The translations under genes were made by a program, and so were the position numbers. Source: Paludibaculum fermentans (GTDB lineage: Bacteria; Acidobacteriota; Terriglobia; Bryobacterales; Bryobacteraceae). From it: a stretch of DNA of 64,000 nt. The stretch spans positions 3,286,001 to 3,350,000 of the forward strand of contig NZ_CP063849.1 in NCBI RefSeq assembly GCF_015277775.1, in the 5' to 3' direction. Positions 15,846 to 25,363 of this stretch are shown here, piece after piece; position 1 is the stretch's first letter; each line of letters begins with the position of its first letter. The notes beneath the pieces are model-generated. The model did no database searches. It was given only the letters and a program-made list of their open reading frames with translations, and was not told the DNA's origin.

Positions 15846-16535
15846 ATGAAAACTAAGACTTCCAGCGCATCGCAAATGAGTACGGCCGAACGCCCGGTCT
15901 GGCGCTACCTCGATTTCGCGAAATTTGTGGACTTGCTTCAAACTAGCGAGTTGCATTTCACAAGAGTTGACCACCTACAGGATCCCTTTGAACATGCTTT
16001 GTCCAGGGCCAGGGCTTGCAAGGATAAACGGCAATTTGGGCTCCGAGTGGAGTACGTAAACTGCTGGTTCCAGAGTCAATTCGAATCGGCCGCGATGTGG
16101 AGCATTTACGCCACCGCTGGGATAGCGGTACGCTCAGGCGTTGATCGGCTGACGAGGGCACTCCCAGAGGTCTCGCAACGCATGCAGGGATTTGAGATCG
16201 GCGAGTTGTCGTTTGGCAGTATCGAGTACCTTGAGGAAGACGAGATTGCCGCTCAACTCCGGGATCCCAATCGTCGAGACGGCTTGACATTCGCCAAACG
16301 CAAGAGTTTCAGCCACGAGCAGGAACTCCGGCTTCTCATTGGCATAAAATGTAAACTTAGAGATTCGCCTCCATCCTTGCGGCTAAAGGTCAATCTGCAA
16401 TCACTGATCGACGCAGTGCATATCTCGCCAACTGCTCCAAAATGGATGGGCCAAGTAGTGCAGCGTGAAATTCGAAATTACGGACTGGACATAGATCCGA
16501 TTCAATCGTCGCTTTACAGTCGAAATCTCGGCTGA
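15846..16535 (+). CDS. DUF2971 family protein
   Basis: The 229-residue protein carries the DUF2971 pattern: VWRYLDFAKFVDLLQTSELH (18-37), FTRVDHLQDPFEH (38-50), then NCWFQSQFESAAMWSIYA (about 71-88). The C-terminal half holds FAKRKSFSHEQELRLLIG (about 150-167), also typical. The molecular role of this family is not established; it is often found in accessory and defence-rich regions. Codon use and GC are lower than in the metabolic genes to the right, in keeping with an acquired gene. It is convergent with the unknown gene at 16571-17323. Confidence 0.8.
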   Translation: MKTKTSSASQMSTAERPVWRYLDFAKFVDLLQTSELHFTRVDHLQDPFEHALSRARACKDKRQFGLRVEYVNCWFQSQFESAAMWSIYATAGIAVRSGVDRLTRALPEVSQRMQGFEIGELSFGSIEYLEEDEIAAQLRDPNRRDGLTFAKRKSFSHEQELRLLIGIKCKLRDSPPSLRLKVNLQSLIDAVHISPTAPKWMGQVVQREIRNYGLDIDPIQSSLYSRNLG

Positions 16536-16570
16536 TCCCGACTCAGGCATGATCTTGGCAGGAGAAAGAA

Positions 16571-17323
16571 CTAAAGGCCGCCTGAGGCTTGTTGGCCAAC
16601 AATCGTTCCGATGTAAGCGATGAACCTTCGCCCACGTGGCAGTATTGCAAAGGAATCAGTGTCTCCGGTCATCCCTTGGATTCGCGATGCAAGGCCAAAG
16701 CTCTGAAGCTTAGCGCCGATACTTGCTAGTTCGTCTCCGGCGATTCCGCCTGTTTGATGCCCCACGGCCATCCAGGCTCGGGCGGAGATGCTGTTGCGCG
16801 CCTCCGATTTGGCCGTCGTTTCCTGATCGAATAGCTGGATAGCAGCCTTTAGAATAAGAACGTCTGCATCACTCAAGCTCATCGCTACTCTCATCATCTC
16901 CTCGACTTCGTCCTCATTGATGGATTTGGATTCGATGGCTGACGTTGCGAGTATCATTCCAATTCGCCTGACACGTTCAAGACTACGCGTCGCTTCGGCC
17001 TTGCGCGAAGCATCAAGCATCAGATCCTTCAGCGCCGCCTCTCGTCTGGCAACCTCTTCAGCAGACACGGTCTCCCGTAGGAACTGTAGCTCCGCGGCAT
17101 GCTTACGAACTTCATCCATGCAGGTCTTTAGCATGATGCCTATTCGGTCCGAGGAATCGGCGCTATGGTGCGCCTTGAACTTTTGCACAACCTTGTCCAA
17201 GGGCCAGGGAAGCGGCGCAATCGACAAAAGCTCCGTAATCGCAACCTTGACCGGGGATGACGAGGAGTCCTCTAGCGCGAAAAGTTGCTCCAGAGCGTCA
17301 ACGGGATGGGCGTCGGCAGGCAT
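16571..17323 (-). CDS. Hypothetical protein, helical with C-terminal winged-helix-like segment
   Basis: I do not recognise the family of this 250-residue protein. Residues about 60-140 are strongly helical and charged, compatible with a coiled coil (ETVSAEEVARREAALKDLML). Residues 200-245 (ELASIGAKLQSFGLASRIQG, then SFAILPRGRRFIAYIG) look like the end of a winged-helix domain. No signal peptide or membrane segment is seen. It lies tail to tail with the DUF2971 gene, 35 bp apart. Confidence 0.7.
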   Translation of the reverse strand: MPADAHPVDALEQLFALEDSSSSPVKVAITELLSIAPLPWPLDKVVQKFKAHHSADSSDRIGIMLKTCMDEVRKHAAELQFLRETVSAEEVARREAALKDLMLDASRKAEATRSLERVRRIGMILATSAIESKSINEDEVEEMMRVAMSLSDADVLILKAAIQLFDQETTAKSEARNSISARAWMAVGHQTGGIAGDELASIGAKLQSFGLASRIQGMTGDTDSFAILPRGRRFIAYIGTIVGQQASGGL

Positions 17324-17668
17324 ATCTACAAGTGTAGCAAGCTGTGTTTCGAGTAGACCAGCGCGAAATTAGTACGATTGCCCGAACGGCCAAGTGGTGG
17401 AGTTGCCAATCCGCCTCAGCATGATTGGGCCGCGCCAGGACTGACACAAGGCCCAGATGGATGACTGGTTCGTGTAATGCAGCTGCCTGACGCGACCTAA
17501 CGATAGGCAAATCCGTTGGGACCAAGCCGCCATTGCGAATTTCCCCATGTCCATCGGCACTCCATCACCATGACTACGCCGCGTGCAAACTGCGAGGAGT
17601 TCGGCGCATCTCACCTCCTCAGAGAGCGGAGACCAGCGCCAACTTGTCTCTTGAGGCTCAGGCGCTCT
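17324..17668. other. Intergenic region, no gene recognised
   Basis: These 345 bp lie upstream of the unknown gene at 16571-17323 and downstream of the first fucosidase. An 81-codon open frame on the minus strand (17614-17369) lacks a convincing ribosome site and motif. The rise in GC near 17640 marks the change from accessory to metabolic sequence. Confidence 0.4.
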
Positions 17669-19159
17669 CTAGCTCACCTTGAAAACCACGGCCAGATCCG
17701 GGCTCATCCCTTCCGGCATCTCGACCGTCAGGCCCTGCCCGCTGCGTTGGAACTTCAGCGCCTGCTTGCGCCCGAGCAGTTCCACGCGCTGGACCTTCTG
17801 CGGCGCATTCTCGGCTAACGACTGGATCACTGCCTGCTTCGCGGGCACGCCCAGGCAGATCGCGTAGAGCACTTCGCCCTTCTTCGTGAAGCGGAAGTCC
17901 TGGGCGGTGTACTGCTTCAACGAACGCTCGCTGAACATCCCGCCCGAGGCCTGCGTCGGACCTTCTCCAAACTTCGTCCAGGGGCGCGTGTCGTGAATCG
18001 CTTCGCCGTGCGCGGACATCCACTTCGTGATGCCGTCCAGGACGGCGCTCTCTTCCGCGTCCAGCGTGCCGTCGGGCAGCAGCGGGAAGTTCAGCAGCAG
18101 GTTGCCGTTCTTGCTGACGATGTCGGCCAGCATGTGAACCACGGTCTGCGCCGATTTGTATTGCATGCCGGCCTTGTAGAACCAGTCGCCGATGCAGGTG
18201 TCGGTCTGCCAGGGGAGGTCGAGGATCTTGTCGGCGTAGCCGCGTTCCAGATCATAGATGCAGCAGCGCGGATCGAACTCGCCGTGCACGTTGTCGTGCA
18301 CGTTCTTGATGTTGTACACCGCTTCCAGCTTGCCCTTATTGCGCTTGATGCTCTGGTTGTAGAAGTGCGCCACCAGGGATTTGCCCACTTCTCCGAACGG
18401 GATGCCGCCGTCGGTATACAGCAGGTCCGGCTCGTGCTGATCGATGAGATCGGTGATGCGGGCCTGCCACTCCTTTTTCCAGGAATCCGGCGGATTCAGC
18501 GGGAAGGCTCGGGAGTTGTCTTCGTGCGGCGGCAGATAGAAGTCGGCGTACTTGGGATCGTTGCCATCATACGGCACCCCCTTGTAAGGCCCTTCCTTGT
18601 CAGCGCCTTTGTTGACGTTGAACCAGGACCAGGTGCGCTCCAGGTGCTCCGTCACGCCGAAGCGCAGGCCGGCTTTGCGCGCGGCTTTGGCCCACATTCC
18701 GACGATGTCCTTCTTCGGGCCCATCTGGGCGGCATTCCACTTGTGATGCTTCGAATTCCAAATGTCGAAGTTGTCGTGGTGGATACCCATGGAGACGAAG
18801 TAGCGCGCTCCGGCGGCCTTGTAGCGCGTGATGAGCGCCTCGGGATCGAACTTCTCGGCCTTCCACTGCGTGACGATATCCTTGAAGCCGACCTTGGACG
18901 GATGGCCGTAGTGTTCGACGTGGTACTTGTACTGGGGCGACCCTTCGATGTACATGTTGCGCGCGTACCAGTCGCCAGTCTTGGGCACGCACTGCGGACC
19001 CCAGTGGGCCCAGATGCCGAACTTTCCGTTCCGGAACCAGTCCGGGCACTTGTACTGGGCGAGGGACTCGAAGTGCCCTTCGAAGACCGGCTTGGCGCCC
19101 TGCGCCAGGACGGGCGCGGCGGCGGCCATCTGCAACAGGTTTCGTCGGCTGACTTGCAT
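17669..19159 (-). CDS. Alpha-L-fucosidase (GH29), exported
   Basis: The 496-residue protein starts with a Tat/Sec-like signal (MQVSRRNLLQMAAAAPVLAQ). The GH29 TIM barrel follows: WFRNGKFGIWAHWGPQCVPK (41-60), YFVSMGIHHDNFDIWNSKHH (120-139) and the nucleophile Asp250 in EPDLLYTDGG. LADIVSKNGNLLLNFPLLPDG is the usual C-terminal barrel motif. It releases terminal alpha-L-fucose from plant or algal glycans, probably in the periplasm. It is the second gene of a probable operon, 12 bp after the GH29 gene at 19172-20791. Related but not identical motifs suggest two subfamilies rather than a recent duplication. Confidence 0.93.
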   Translation of the reverse strand: MQVSRRNLLQMAAAAPVLAQGAKPVFEGHFESLAQYKCPDWFRNGKFGIWAHWGPQCVPKTGDWYARNMYIEGSPQYKYHVEHYGHPSKVGFKDIVTQWKAEKFDPEALITRYKAAGARYFVSMGIHHDNFDIWNSKHHKWNAAQMGPKKDIVGMWAKAARKAGLRFGVTEHLERTWSWFNVNKGADKEGPYKGVPYDGNDPKYADFYLPPHEDNSRAFPLNPPDSWKKEWQARITDLIDQHEPDLLYTDGGIPFGEVGKSLVAHFYNQSIKRNKGKLEAVYNIKNVHDNVHGEFDPRCCIYDLERGYADKILDLPWQTDTCIGDWFYKAGMQYKSAQTVVHMLADIVSKNGNLLLNFPLLPDGTLDAEESAVLDGITKWMSAHGEAIHDTRPWTKFGEGPTQASGGMFSERSLKQYTAQDFRFTKKGEVLYAICLGVPAKQAVIQSLAENAPQKVQRVELLGRKQALKFQRSGQGLTVEMPEGMSPDLAVVFKVS

Positions 19160-19171
19160 GGTGATACTTCC

Positions 19172-20791
19172 TTACTTCATGGGCAGGCGTTTGTCGACGC
19201 CGTAGATCGTCAGGACCGGATGCTTGGCGTACGCGCGGAACTCGTAGACACCTTCGGGATTCAGGTTGGGCACCGTGAGGGTGAAGGCGCCGGTGGCGCT
19301 CACGGTCTGCGAGGGCCCGTTCTGCCAGGGGATGGAGCGGTCACTGGCATCCAGGCCGATGATGCTGCGGTATTGGAAGCCCACTTCCAGGGATGGGGCC
19401 TTGCCCAGGTCCACCAGGTTTCCGGAGAGGGTGGCGGTCTTCGTGGCCTTGTCGAACTTCGCGCTGCTCGTCTCCACCTTGGGCGGCGTAAAGGCCGGCT
19501 TGACGTTCGTGATCTTCAGGACGATGGGATTGGGCCACTTGCTGTTGTCCTGCAGACGGTGGGTGAACATGGCACGGATGTGCAGGCCATCGGATTCCTG
19601 TTTGAGGGAGGGCTTGGGGTTCACTTCCGGCCGGTATTCGAGGACGCGGTCGTTCTGACCGAGCACGGTGACAACGGATTGCGGAGTGGCCTGCACGCTC
19701 TTCAGGACGAAGTCGCGCCACTGCGCGCGTACCCAGCGCGGCTCCTGCTTGACCACGGCATAGACCGTGTCCTCGTTCTTCGCCTTGGTAAACCAGATGT
19801 TCTGCTCGTTGGTGATCACCCAGGGGCGGACATTGTAGATGCACTCCTGATTCACCTGCATCCACAGCGCCACCTCGCGGAGGCGCTCTTCCTGCTCGAT
19901 GGGGAGTTCGCCGTCGGGCTTGGGACCGATATTGAGCAGGAGGTTGCCGCCCTTGGCGCGTGTCTCTACCAGGATGTCGATGACGCGGCCGCCGGACTTG
20001 TAGTCCTCGTTCTGCGGCTGATACTGCCAGGCCGTGCCCATGGTGAAGTTGGCTTCCCACGCGCCTTCCAGCGGGACGCCGGGGACGTACAGCTCAGGCG
20101 TCTGGATGGCGCCGCGAGTCACAACCGTATTCGGCTGGAGCTTCCAGGCCAGGTCGCGCAACTCCTGCGGTTCACCGTCGAAGAAGACCACGTCGATGGG
20201 TCCATAGTTGGTCATCAACTCCTGCATCTGGGCCAAGTCCAGCTTCATGAGGCCCGGATTGTTGCGGGGCTGCACACCAGGGATGCCTCGCTGGATGTCG
20301 ATCTTGTTTTTCCACAGCCACCAGAAGTCGTCGGGCGAGAAGTAGATGCCGGGGGCAATGCCCTGCCCCCGAAAGGCGTCCAGGATTTCACGCGTCAGGT
20401 CGTGCTTGAACGGCGTGTGCATGATGCCGAAATCGTTGGTCTTCGTGTCCCACATGGTGAAGCCGGAGTGGTGCTTCGTGGTGAAGACGACGTACTTGAT
20501 GCCGGCCAACTTGGCGAGGGCGGCCCAGTCCTGGGGGTAGAACTTGCGCGGGTTGAAGGTCTTGGGCAGGTCGTCGAAGAAGCGCTTGGTATAGGCCTCA
20601 TCGGCGCCGGCGAGCGAGTGCGAGATCACCACACCGGTCTGGCTGTCCACCGACCAGTGGATGAACATGCCGAAGCCCTGGTCGCGGAACCATTCCAGCC
20701 GTTCGGGTTTGTTGAGGGACCCGGGTGGAATGTCGCGTTGAGCCGACAGGAGTCCGGTGAAGAGGAGGAGGGCGGTCAGCAGGCGTCGCAT
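19172..20791 (-). CDS. Alpha-L-fucosidase (GH29) with C-terminal beta domain, exported
   Basis: This protein starts with signal peptide MRRLLTALLLFTGLLSA. GH29 motifs include FGMFIHWSVDS, YVVFTTKHHSGFTMWDTKTN and the nucleophile in GPIDVVFFDGEP (Asp205 from this start), then LVETRAKGGNLLLNIGPKPDG. Residues after about 430 form an extra beta-sandwich-like domain. An alternative ATG at 20803 overlaps a TATAAT promoter hexamer, so the ATG at 20791 is preferred. It is the first gene of the fucosidase pair and probably acts on fucosylated polysaccharides outside the cytoplasm. Confidence 0.92.
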   Translation of the reverse strand: MRRLLTALLLFTGLLSAQRDIPPGSLNKPERLEWFRDQGFGMFIHWSVDSQTGVVISHSLAGADEAYTKRFFDDLPKTFNPRKFYPQDWAALAKLAGIKYVVFTTKHHSGFTMWDTKTNDFGIMHTPFKHDLTREILDAFRGQGIAPGIYFSPDDFWWLWKNKIDIQRGIPGVQPRNNPGLMKLDLAQMQELMTNYGPIDVVFFDGEPQELRDLAWKLQPNTVVTRGAIQTPELYVPGVPLEGAWEANFTMGTAWQYQPQNEDYKSGGRVIDILVETRAKGGNLLLNIGPKPDGELPIEQEERLREVALWMQVNQECIYNVRPWVITNEQNIWFTKAKNEDTVYAVVKQEPRWVRAQWRDFVLKSVQATPQSVVTVLGQNDRVLEYRPEVNPKPSLKQESDGLHIRAMFTHRLQDNSKWPNPIVLKITNVKPAFTPPKVETSSAKFDKATKTATLSGNLVDLGKAPSLEVGFQYRSIIGLDASDRSIPWQNGPSQTVSATGAFTLTVPNLNPEGVYEFRAYAKHPVLTIYGVDKRLPMK

Positions 20792-20802
20792 GATCACGCC
20801 CA

Positions 20803-20830
20803 TTATAGTTAGCGTTAACGGGCCTGTCCA
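20803..20830 (-). promoter_or_regulatory. Sigma70-type promoter of the fucosidase operon
   Basis: On the minus strand TGGACA (20830-20825) and a perfect TATAAT (20808-20803) are 16 bp apart. Transcription would start near 20796, only a few bases before the ATG at 20791, giving a nearly leaderless messenger. This also argues against the upstream ATG at 20803 as start codon. Confidence 0.6.
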
Positions 20831-20913
20831 CCAGGGAAATGGAAAGAGCCCCTGAGCCAGCCAGTAACCCTCTTAGTGCTCCGGTTCCGGGTATCGTAGA
20901 GGAAACCGCTTCC

Positions 20914-23235
20914 ATGAGGGACTTCACGGCAACCATACCCGCCCTGCTCGCGTTGCTTCTGGCTCCACTGGCGGCCCAGCCACGTGTGGGGGCCCAGCCC
21001 GCGGCCGCCTCGACCATCCGGATCGAGTATCCCCGCGACGGCTCCGTCTTCCCGCCTGACATGGAGGCTCCTTCCATCGAATGGTTCGAGGCCGGAGAAG
21101 CATCCGGCGCTTGGAAGGTCCAGATCACCTTTGCCGATGGCGCGGCGCCGATCGAGGTCAAAGCCGCAGGGGAGCGCATCCGGCTTGGCGAGATCGACCC
21201 GCGCTGTGTCTCCAACACCAACCGCCTGCCGGAACTGACTCCGCACCAGGCCGCGCTGCGCACCTGGAAGCCTGACGCGGCGACGTGGACGACGATCCAA
21301 CAGCACTCGGTCGAGAAGCCCGCGACCCTGACGGTCCTGCGCTACAGCGGGGCTACTGTGGCCGCACAAGGTACGGTCCGGATCCACACCTCCCGCGACC
21401 CGGTGGGCGCGCCCATCTTCTATCGCGACGTCCCGCTGATGCCCTCGGAACTGCAGCCGGGCATCATCAAACCGCTGGAGCCGAAGCTGCTGCCCTATCT
21501 CGCCTGGCGGCTGCGCTTTGTGGACGAGCCCGCCAGCCGGCTGGTGCTGACGGGGATGCACACCTGCGCCAACTGCCACTCGTTTTCGCGGGACGGCAAG
21601 ACGCTGGGCCTGGACCTCGACGGCCCGCACAACGACAAGGGCCTCTATGCCATCGTGCCGGTCCGTCAGCAGACCTCGATCCGCAACGAGGATGTGATCT
21701 CGTGGAAGACGTTCCGGAAGCAGATGGAGCCGGGCAAGAGGATCGGCTTCATGTCGCAGGTTTCGCCGGACGGCCGCTATGTCGCGACTACGACCGAGGT
21801 CCAGTATTACGTTGCGAACTTCACCGACTACCGGTTCCTGCAGGTGTTCTATCCGACGCGCGGCATCCTGGCCTGGTACAACCGCGCCGATGGCAAGGTG
21901 CAGGCCTTGCCCGGCGCCGACGATCCGAGGTTCGTGCAGTCCAACGCCGTGTGGAGTCCCGACGGGCAGTCGCTCATCTTCGTGCGTGCCCCAGCCACGG
22001 AATCGTATCCAAAGGGCCGGAAGATGGCGGAGTATTCGAACGACCCGAACGAGGTGCAAATCCAGTACGACCTCTACCGCATTCCCTTCCGCAACGGCGC
22101 GGGCGGCACAGCGGAGCCGATTCCCGGCGCCTCGCGGAATGGCATGAGCAACTCCTTCCCGAAGGTCTCGCCGGACGGGCGGTGGCTGGTCTTTGTGCAG
22201 AGCCGGAACGGCCAGTTGATGCGGCCTGACGGGAAGCTCTATATCGTGCCCGCCGCGGGGGGCGAGGCACGGCTGATGAACTGCAACACGGAGCTGATGA
22301 ACTCCTGGCACAGCTTCTCACCCAACGGCCGGTGGATGGTCTTCTCGTCCAAGAGCCGGTCACCGTATACGCAGATGTTCCTCACGCACATCGACGAGAA
22401 CGGCAACGACAGTCCGCCCATCCTGATCGAGAACTCCACCGCCGCCAACCGAGCGGTGAACATTCCGGAGTTCGCCAACATCCCGAAGGGCGGCCTCGAC
22501 CATATCGACGCGCCAGCCGCCGAGTTCTACCGCCTCTACGACCTCGCCTTCGAGCTGACGGAGAAGGGCCAGAGTGAGGCCGCCATCGCCGAGTGGCAGC
22601 ATGCCCTGGAGTTGGATCCCACCGACGCGCGCGCCCGCACCAATCTCGGGGGCATCTATCTTCGGCAGGGACGCTTGGAACCGGCGGCCGTCGAGTTCCG
22701 CCGGGCGTTGGAGGCGAAGCCCGAGTCCATCGAAGCCCGCAACAACCTGGGTCTGGTGCTGCTGCAGACGGGGCAGCTCAACGAAGCGGCCAGGCAGTTC
22801 CAGCAGTCGCTGGAGCTGGATCCGCAGTCGATGGAGGCGCTGGTCAACCTGGGCGGAGTCTACCTCATGCAGCGCAATTACAGCGGAGCCATCAGCACGC
22901 TACGCGAAGCGATGCGGCTGGAGCCGGGCCGCCTGCCAGTGCTGGGCAACCTGGCGTGGCTCCTGGCTACGTGTCCTGACAAGGCCGCGCGGAATGGAGC
23001 CGAGGCAGTAGCGCTGGCCGAGAAGGCAGCGGAGCTTTCGCATCGCAGCGACCCGATCCTGCTTGACGGGCTGGGCGCGGCTTTCGCCGAAGCGGGCCGG
23101 TTTGAGGAGGCGATCCGCGCCGGGAGCGAGGCGCTTAAGCTGGCCGAGATGCGGAACGACAAAGAAATGGCCGCCGCGGTGAGGGCTCGTCTCGCACTCT
23201 ACCGCAGCGGCCAGGCGTACCGGGAATCAAACTAA
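20914..23235 (+). CDS. PD40 beta-propeller protein with CxxCH site and TPR domain
   Basis: The 773-residue exported protein (signal MRDFTATIPALLALLLAPLA) begins at ATG 20914. About residues 40-190 form an N-terminal beta domain. TGMHTCANCHSFSRDGKTLG (about 213-232) holds a CxxCH heme c site. PD40/TolB-like blades follow (QVSPDGRYVATTTEVQY, AVWSPDGQSLIFVR, KVSPDGRWLVFVQS, SFSPNGRWMVFSSK; about 285-500). Residues about 540-760 are TPR repeats (WQHALELDPTDARARTNLGG and onward). This layout is recurrent in Acidobacteria and Planctomycetes but its function is unknown; heme attachment is inferred from the motif. It is divergent from the fucosidases. Confidence 0.85.
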   Translation: MRDFTATIPALLALLLAPLAAQPRVGAQPAAASTIRIEYPRDGSVFPPDMEAPSIEWFEAGEASGAWKVQITFADGAAPIEVKAAGERIRLGEIDPRCVSNTNRLPELTPHQAALRTWKPDAATWTTIQQHSVEKPATLTVLRYSGATVAAQGTVRIHTSRDPVGAPIFYRDVPLMPSELQPGIIKPLEPKLLPYLAWRLRFVDEPASRLVLTGMHTCANCHSFSRDGKTLGLDLDGPHNDKGLYAIVPVRQQTSIRNEDVISWKTFRKQMEPGKRIGFMSQVSPDGRYVATTTEVQYYVANFTDYRFLQVFYPTRGILAWYNRADGKVQALPGADDPRFVQSNAVWSPDGQSLIFVRAPATESYPKGRKMAEYSNDPNEVQIQYDLYRIPFRNGAGGTAEPIPGASRNGMSNSFPKVSPDGRWLVFVQSRNGQLMRPDGKLYIVPAAGGEARLMNCNTELMNSWHSFSPNGRWMVFSSKSRSPYTQMFLTHIDENGNDSPPILIENSTAANRAVNIPEFANIPKGGLDHIDAPAAEFYRLYDLAFELTEKGQSEAAIAEWQHALELDPTDARARTNLGGIYLRQGRLEPAAVEFRRALEAKPESIEARNNLGLVLLQTGQLNEAARQFQQSLELDPQSMEALVNLGGVYLMQRNYSGAISTLREAMRLEPGRLPVLGNLAWLLATCPDKAARNGAEAVALAEKAAELSHRSDPILLDGLGAAFAEAGRFEEAIRAGSEALKLAEMRNDKEMAAAVRARLALYRSGQAYRESN

Positions 23236-23308
23236 ACGGACCTGAGGCGGGACCGAAGTCCCATGTAGCTAAAGGCCGCCCCACCAGGTCCAATCAATCG
23301 GGCACCCT

Positions 23309-25363
23309 CTAGCGGGTTCTCCACTTCTTCCACACGTCCGGCTGCGCCAGCAGCGGAATCATGACTCCGCCCACGACGCTGCGGGCCTGGAAGCCGCGCT
23401 GCTTGCCATCGAGGGTCCAATACCAGTCGGTCATCGGGACCCGGCTGCTGGTCTCGTTCAGCATCTGGAAGACAGGGTGGATGAACGCATCGAAGTCGCT
23501 GCGTTTCTCGGTCATCGTCGCGGTCCAGACGATCCAGTCGAGCTTCGTGTAGGTCTCGCGATTGTCCAGCGGCAGCCCGTAGATGTTCTGCTTCGTTTTA
23601 TAGTAGGCGATCTCCGTCCGCGCGATCGACGGATCGAACAGGTTCAGGCCCAGCAGCTTGTCCCAGACCAGGTTGTACTTCTGGCTCCAGGTGCCTGCCT
23701 TGTCGAAGGCCAGCTTGTAGTGGTCGCCGTCCTTGGCCATCGCCGGCCACTTGCGAGCCATCTCTTCCGCCGCCTGCCGGAATTCCCTGGCGTTCTTGGC
23801 ATCCCCCAGCTTCTCGGCGACTTGAGCATACGCGCCCAAGGCGACAATCGCCTTGATCGAGAGATTCGTGTTGTGCGCCAGGTGCCCCGCGAAATCGTCG
23901 GTGGAAAGCTGGTTCTCCGGATCCAGGCCCTTCTCCCGCAGGTAGACGGCCCACTTCGTCAGCACCGGCCAGTATTTCCGCGCAAACTCGGCGCTGCCTT
24001 CCGCCTGTGCCTGGGCAGCCACCAGAATCAGCATGTTGCCGCTCTCTTCCACCGGCATCTGATTCTCTTCCGTCCGTTCGCCGCCGCCATACACCTGACC
24101 GTTTGCCAGCGGATACTGCCCCAGGTCGTGCGGAGCAAACGGCCACCGCCAGCGCGGCAACAGGCCGTAATCCAGAATCGGCCGGATGAGCGCCATGTGC
24201 AGCTTGGGGTTCAGCAACAGGAACATCGGCGCCGAGGGGTAAGTCACATCGACGGTCCCGATGCAGCCGTTCGAGAAGTTCTCCTTGGAGAAGAACAGCG
24301 GGGTCCCATCGAGATCCGCCACCAGCTTGTGCGCCGCCAGGGCCTGCCGGTAGGCCAGTACGGCGATGGCCGCATATTCCGGTCCGCCCGCCTTCACCAG
24401 ATCCGCGGTGAACTCCTCATCGAATTTCTTCGAGTCGGCCAGCAGCCGCGGATACTCACGCCCGGCTGTCGACAGCAGTTCCGCCACGCCCATGCCATTC
24501 CGCCGCCAGTAGGGCCGCAGATTGCGCTGGAAGTACTGCAGGGCGTAGACGTCGTCATAGGCGAACATCGCCCAGCCCGTCGTTTCCTGGGCCTGCACCT
24601 GGGGCACGCTCCACGCCGCCGCCAGTACGTAGGGATCGCGCGCCGGACGCCCCGGCTGTTCTACTTCATCCGACTGCGGCAGCTTGCCCGACTTCGCAAA
24701 CTCGCCCCGCATCCTGGGCAGACCCACTGCCAGGTCCGCGCTCGAGCCTGCCGGCAGCGCGAGATAGAAATGGCCCCACTCGATGCGCAGATCGTCGCCG
24801 CTGCGCGCCAGCATCTCCTGCTGCGTGCTGCCCACGCGGAGCGCCTGCACGCCATCGGCCCGCACGCGCGACCACTGTGTCCGCTGCTCCGGCGCATTCA
24901 CCGCCAGGGCCGAGGTCGCATCCAGATAGACTTCCACGGCATGACGGCCGCCGTCCGTGCTCGACACACTCCACGTCACATACGTCACGGGCCTCGAAAG
25001 CAGATCGAGGTTAGAAGCGAGCGCCGGAGTGAGGAACGTGAGTCCCAGCTTCACACCTGCGGCCGCGAATTCATACTCGGTCCGAGTCGGAGTCACCGTG
25101 CGCTTTGTCTGTTTCATCGCCTCCGCTTCCCGCGGAGCCGTGCCCATAAACCGGAAGGCCTTGCCATCGATGCGAGCCAGGCCGCCCAGCGGCTGATCGC
25201 TACCGGTCCAATGCTTCGTACTTTGAGCGGTCAACTCATCCGAGGCCGACCAGACGCTGAAATAGGGGTCGTGTGTGATCAGGGGGGTCGCCGGAGGACG
25301 CAGCGGCGTCTGAGCCGACAGGGAGATGGTAAGAAGACAGAGAATCGGAGTAAAAATACGCAT
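23309..25363 (-). CDS. Glutaminase-like family protein (DUF4965/DUF5127/DUF1793), exported
   Basis: The 684-residue protein has signal peptide MRIFTPILCLLTISLSAQ, then the DUF5127-like N-terminal part (LRPPATPLITHDPYFSVWSA; SKHWTGSDQPLGGLARIDGK). The (alpha/alpha)6-like DUF4965/DUF1793 core contains NGCIGTVDVTYPSAPMFLLL (about 367-386), ENQMPVEESGNMLILVAA (about 435-452) and STDDFAGHLAHNTNLSIKAI (about 490-509). These are family marks of the GtaA-type glutaminase group. Fungal members hydrolyse glutamine, but for bacterial members the substrate is open and a glycoside-hydrolase-like role has been suggested. The full length matches the family. It is monocistronic and convergent with the PD40/TPR gene. 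Confidence 0.87.
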   Translation of the reverse strand: MRIFTPILCLLTISLSAQTPLRPPATPLITHDPYFSVWSASDELTAQSTKHWTGSDQPLGGLARIDGKAFRFMGTAPREAEAMKQTKRTVTPTRTEYEFAAAGVKLGLTFLTPALASNLDLLSRPVTYVTWSVSSTDGGRHAVEVYLDATSALAVNAPEQRTQWSRVRADGVQALRVGSTQQEMLARSGDDLRIEWGHFYLALPAGSSADLAVGLPRMRGEFAKSGKLPQSDEVEQPGRPARDPYVLAAAWSVPQVQAQETTGWAMFAYDDVYALQYFQRNLRPYWRRNGMGVAELLSTAGREYPRLLADSKKFDEEFTADLVKAGGPEYAAIAVLAYRQALAAHKLVADLDGTPLFFSKENFSNGCIGTVDVTYPSAPMFLLLNPKLHMALIRPILDYGLLPRWRWPFAPHDLGQYPLANGQVYGGGERTEENQMPVEESGNMLILVAAQAQAEGSAEFARKYWPVLTKWAVYLREKGLDPENQLSTDDFAGHLAHNTNLSIKAIVALGAYAQVAEKLGDAKNAREFRQAAEEMARKWPAMAKDGDHYKLAFDKAGTWSQKYNLVWDKLLGLNLFDPSIARTEIAYYKTKQNIYGLPLDNRETYTKLDWIVWTATMTEKRSDFDAFIHPVFQMLNETSSRVPMTDWYWTLDGKQRGFQARSVVGGVMIPLLAQPDVWKKWRTR

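Noticed and set aside
17993-20812. A 939-codon open frame on the plus strand antisense to both fucosidase genes
   Set aside because: The minus strand encodes two clear GH29 enzymes with catalytic motifs; the forward frame is a codon-bias shadow rich in V, G, D and H with no domain.
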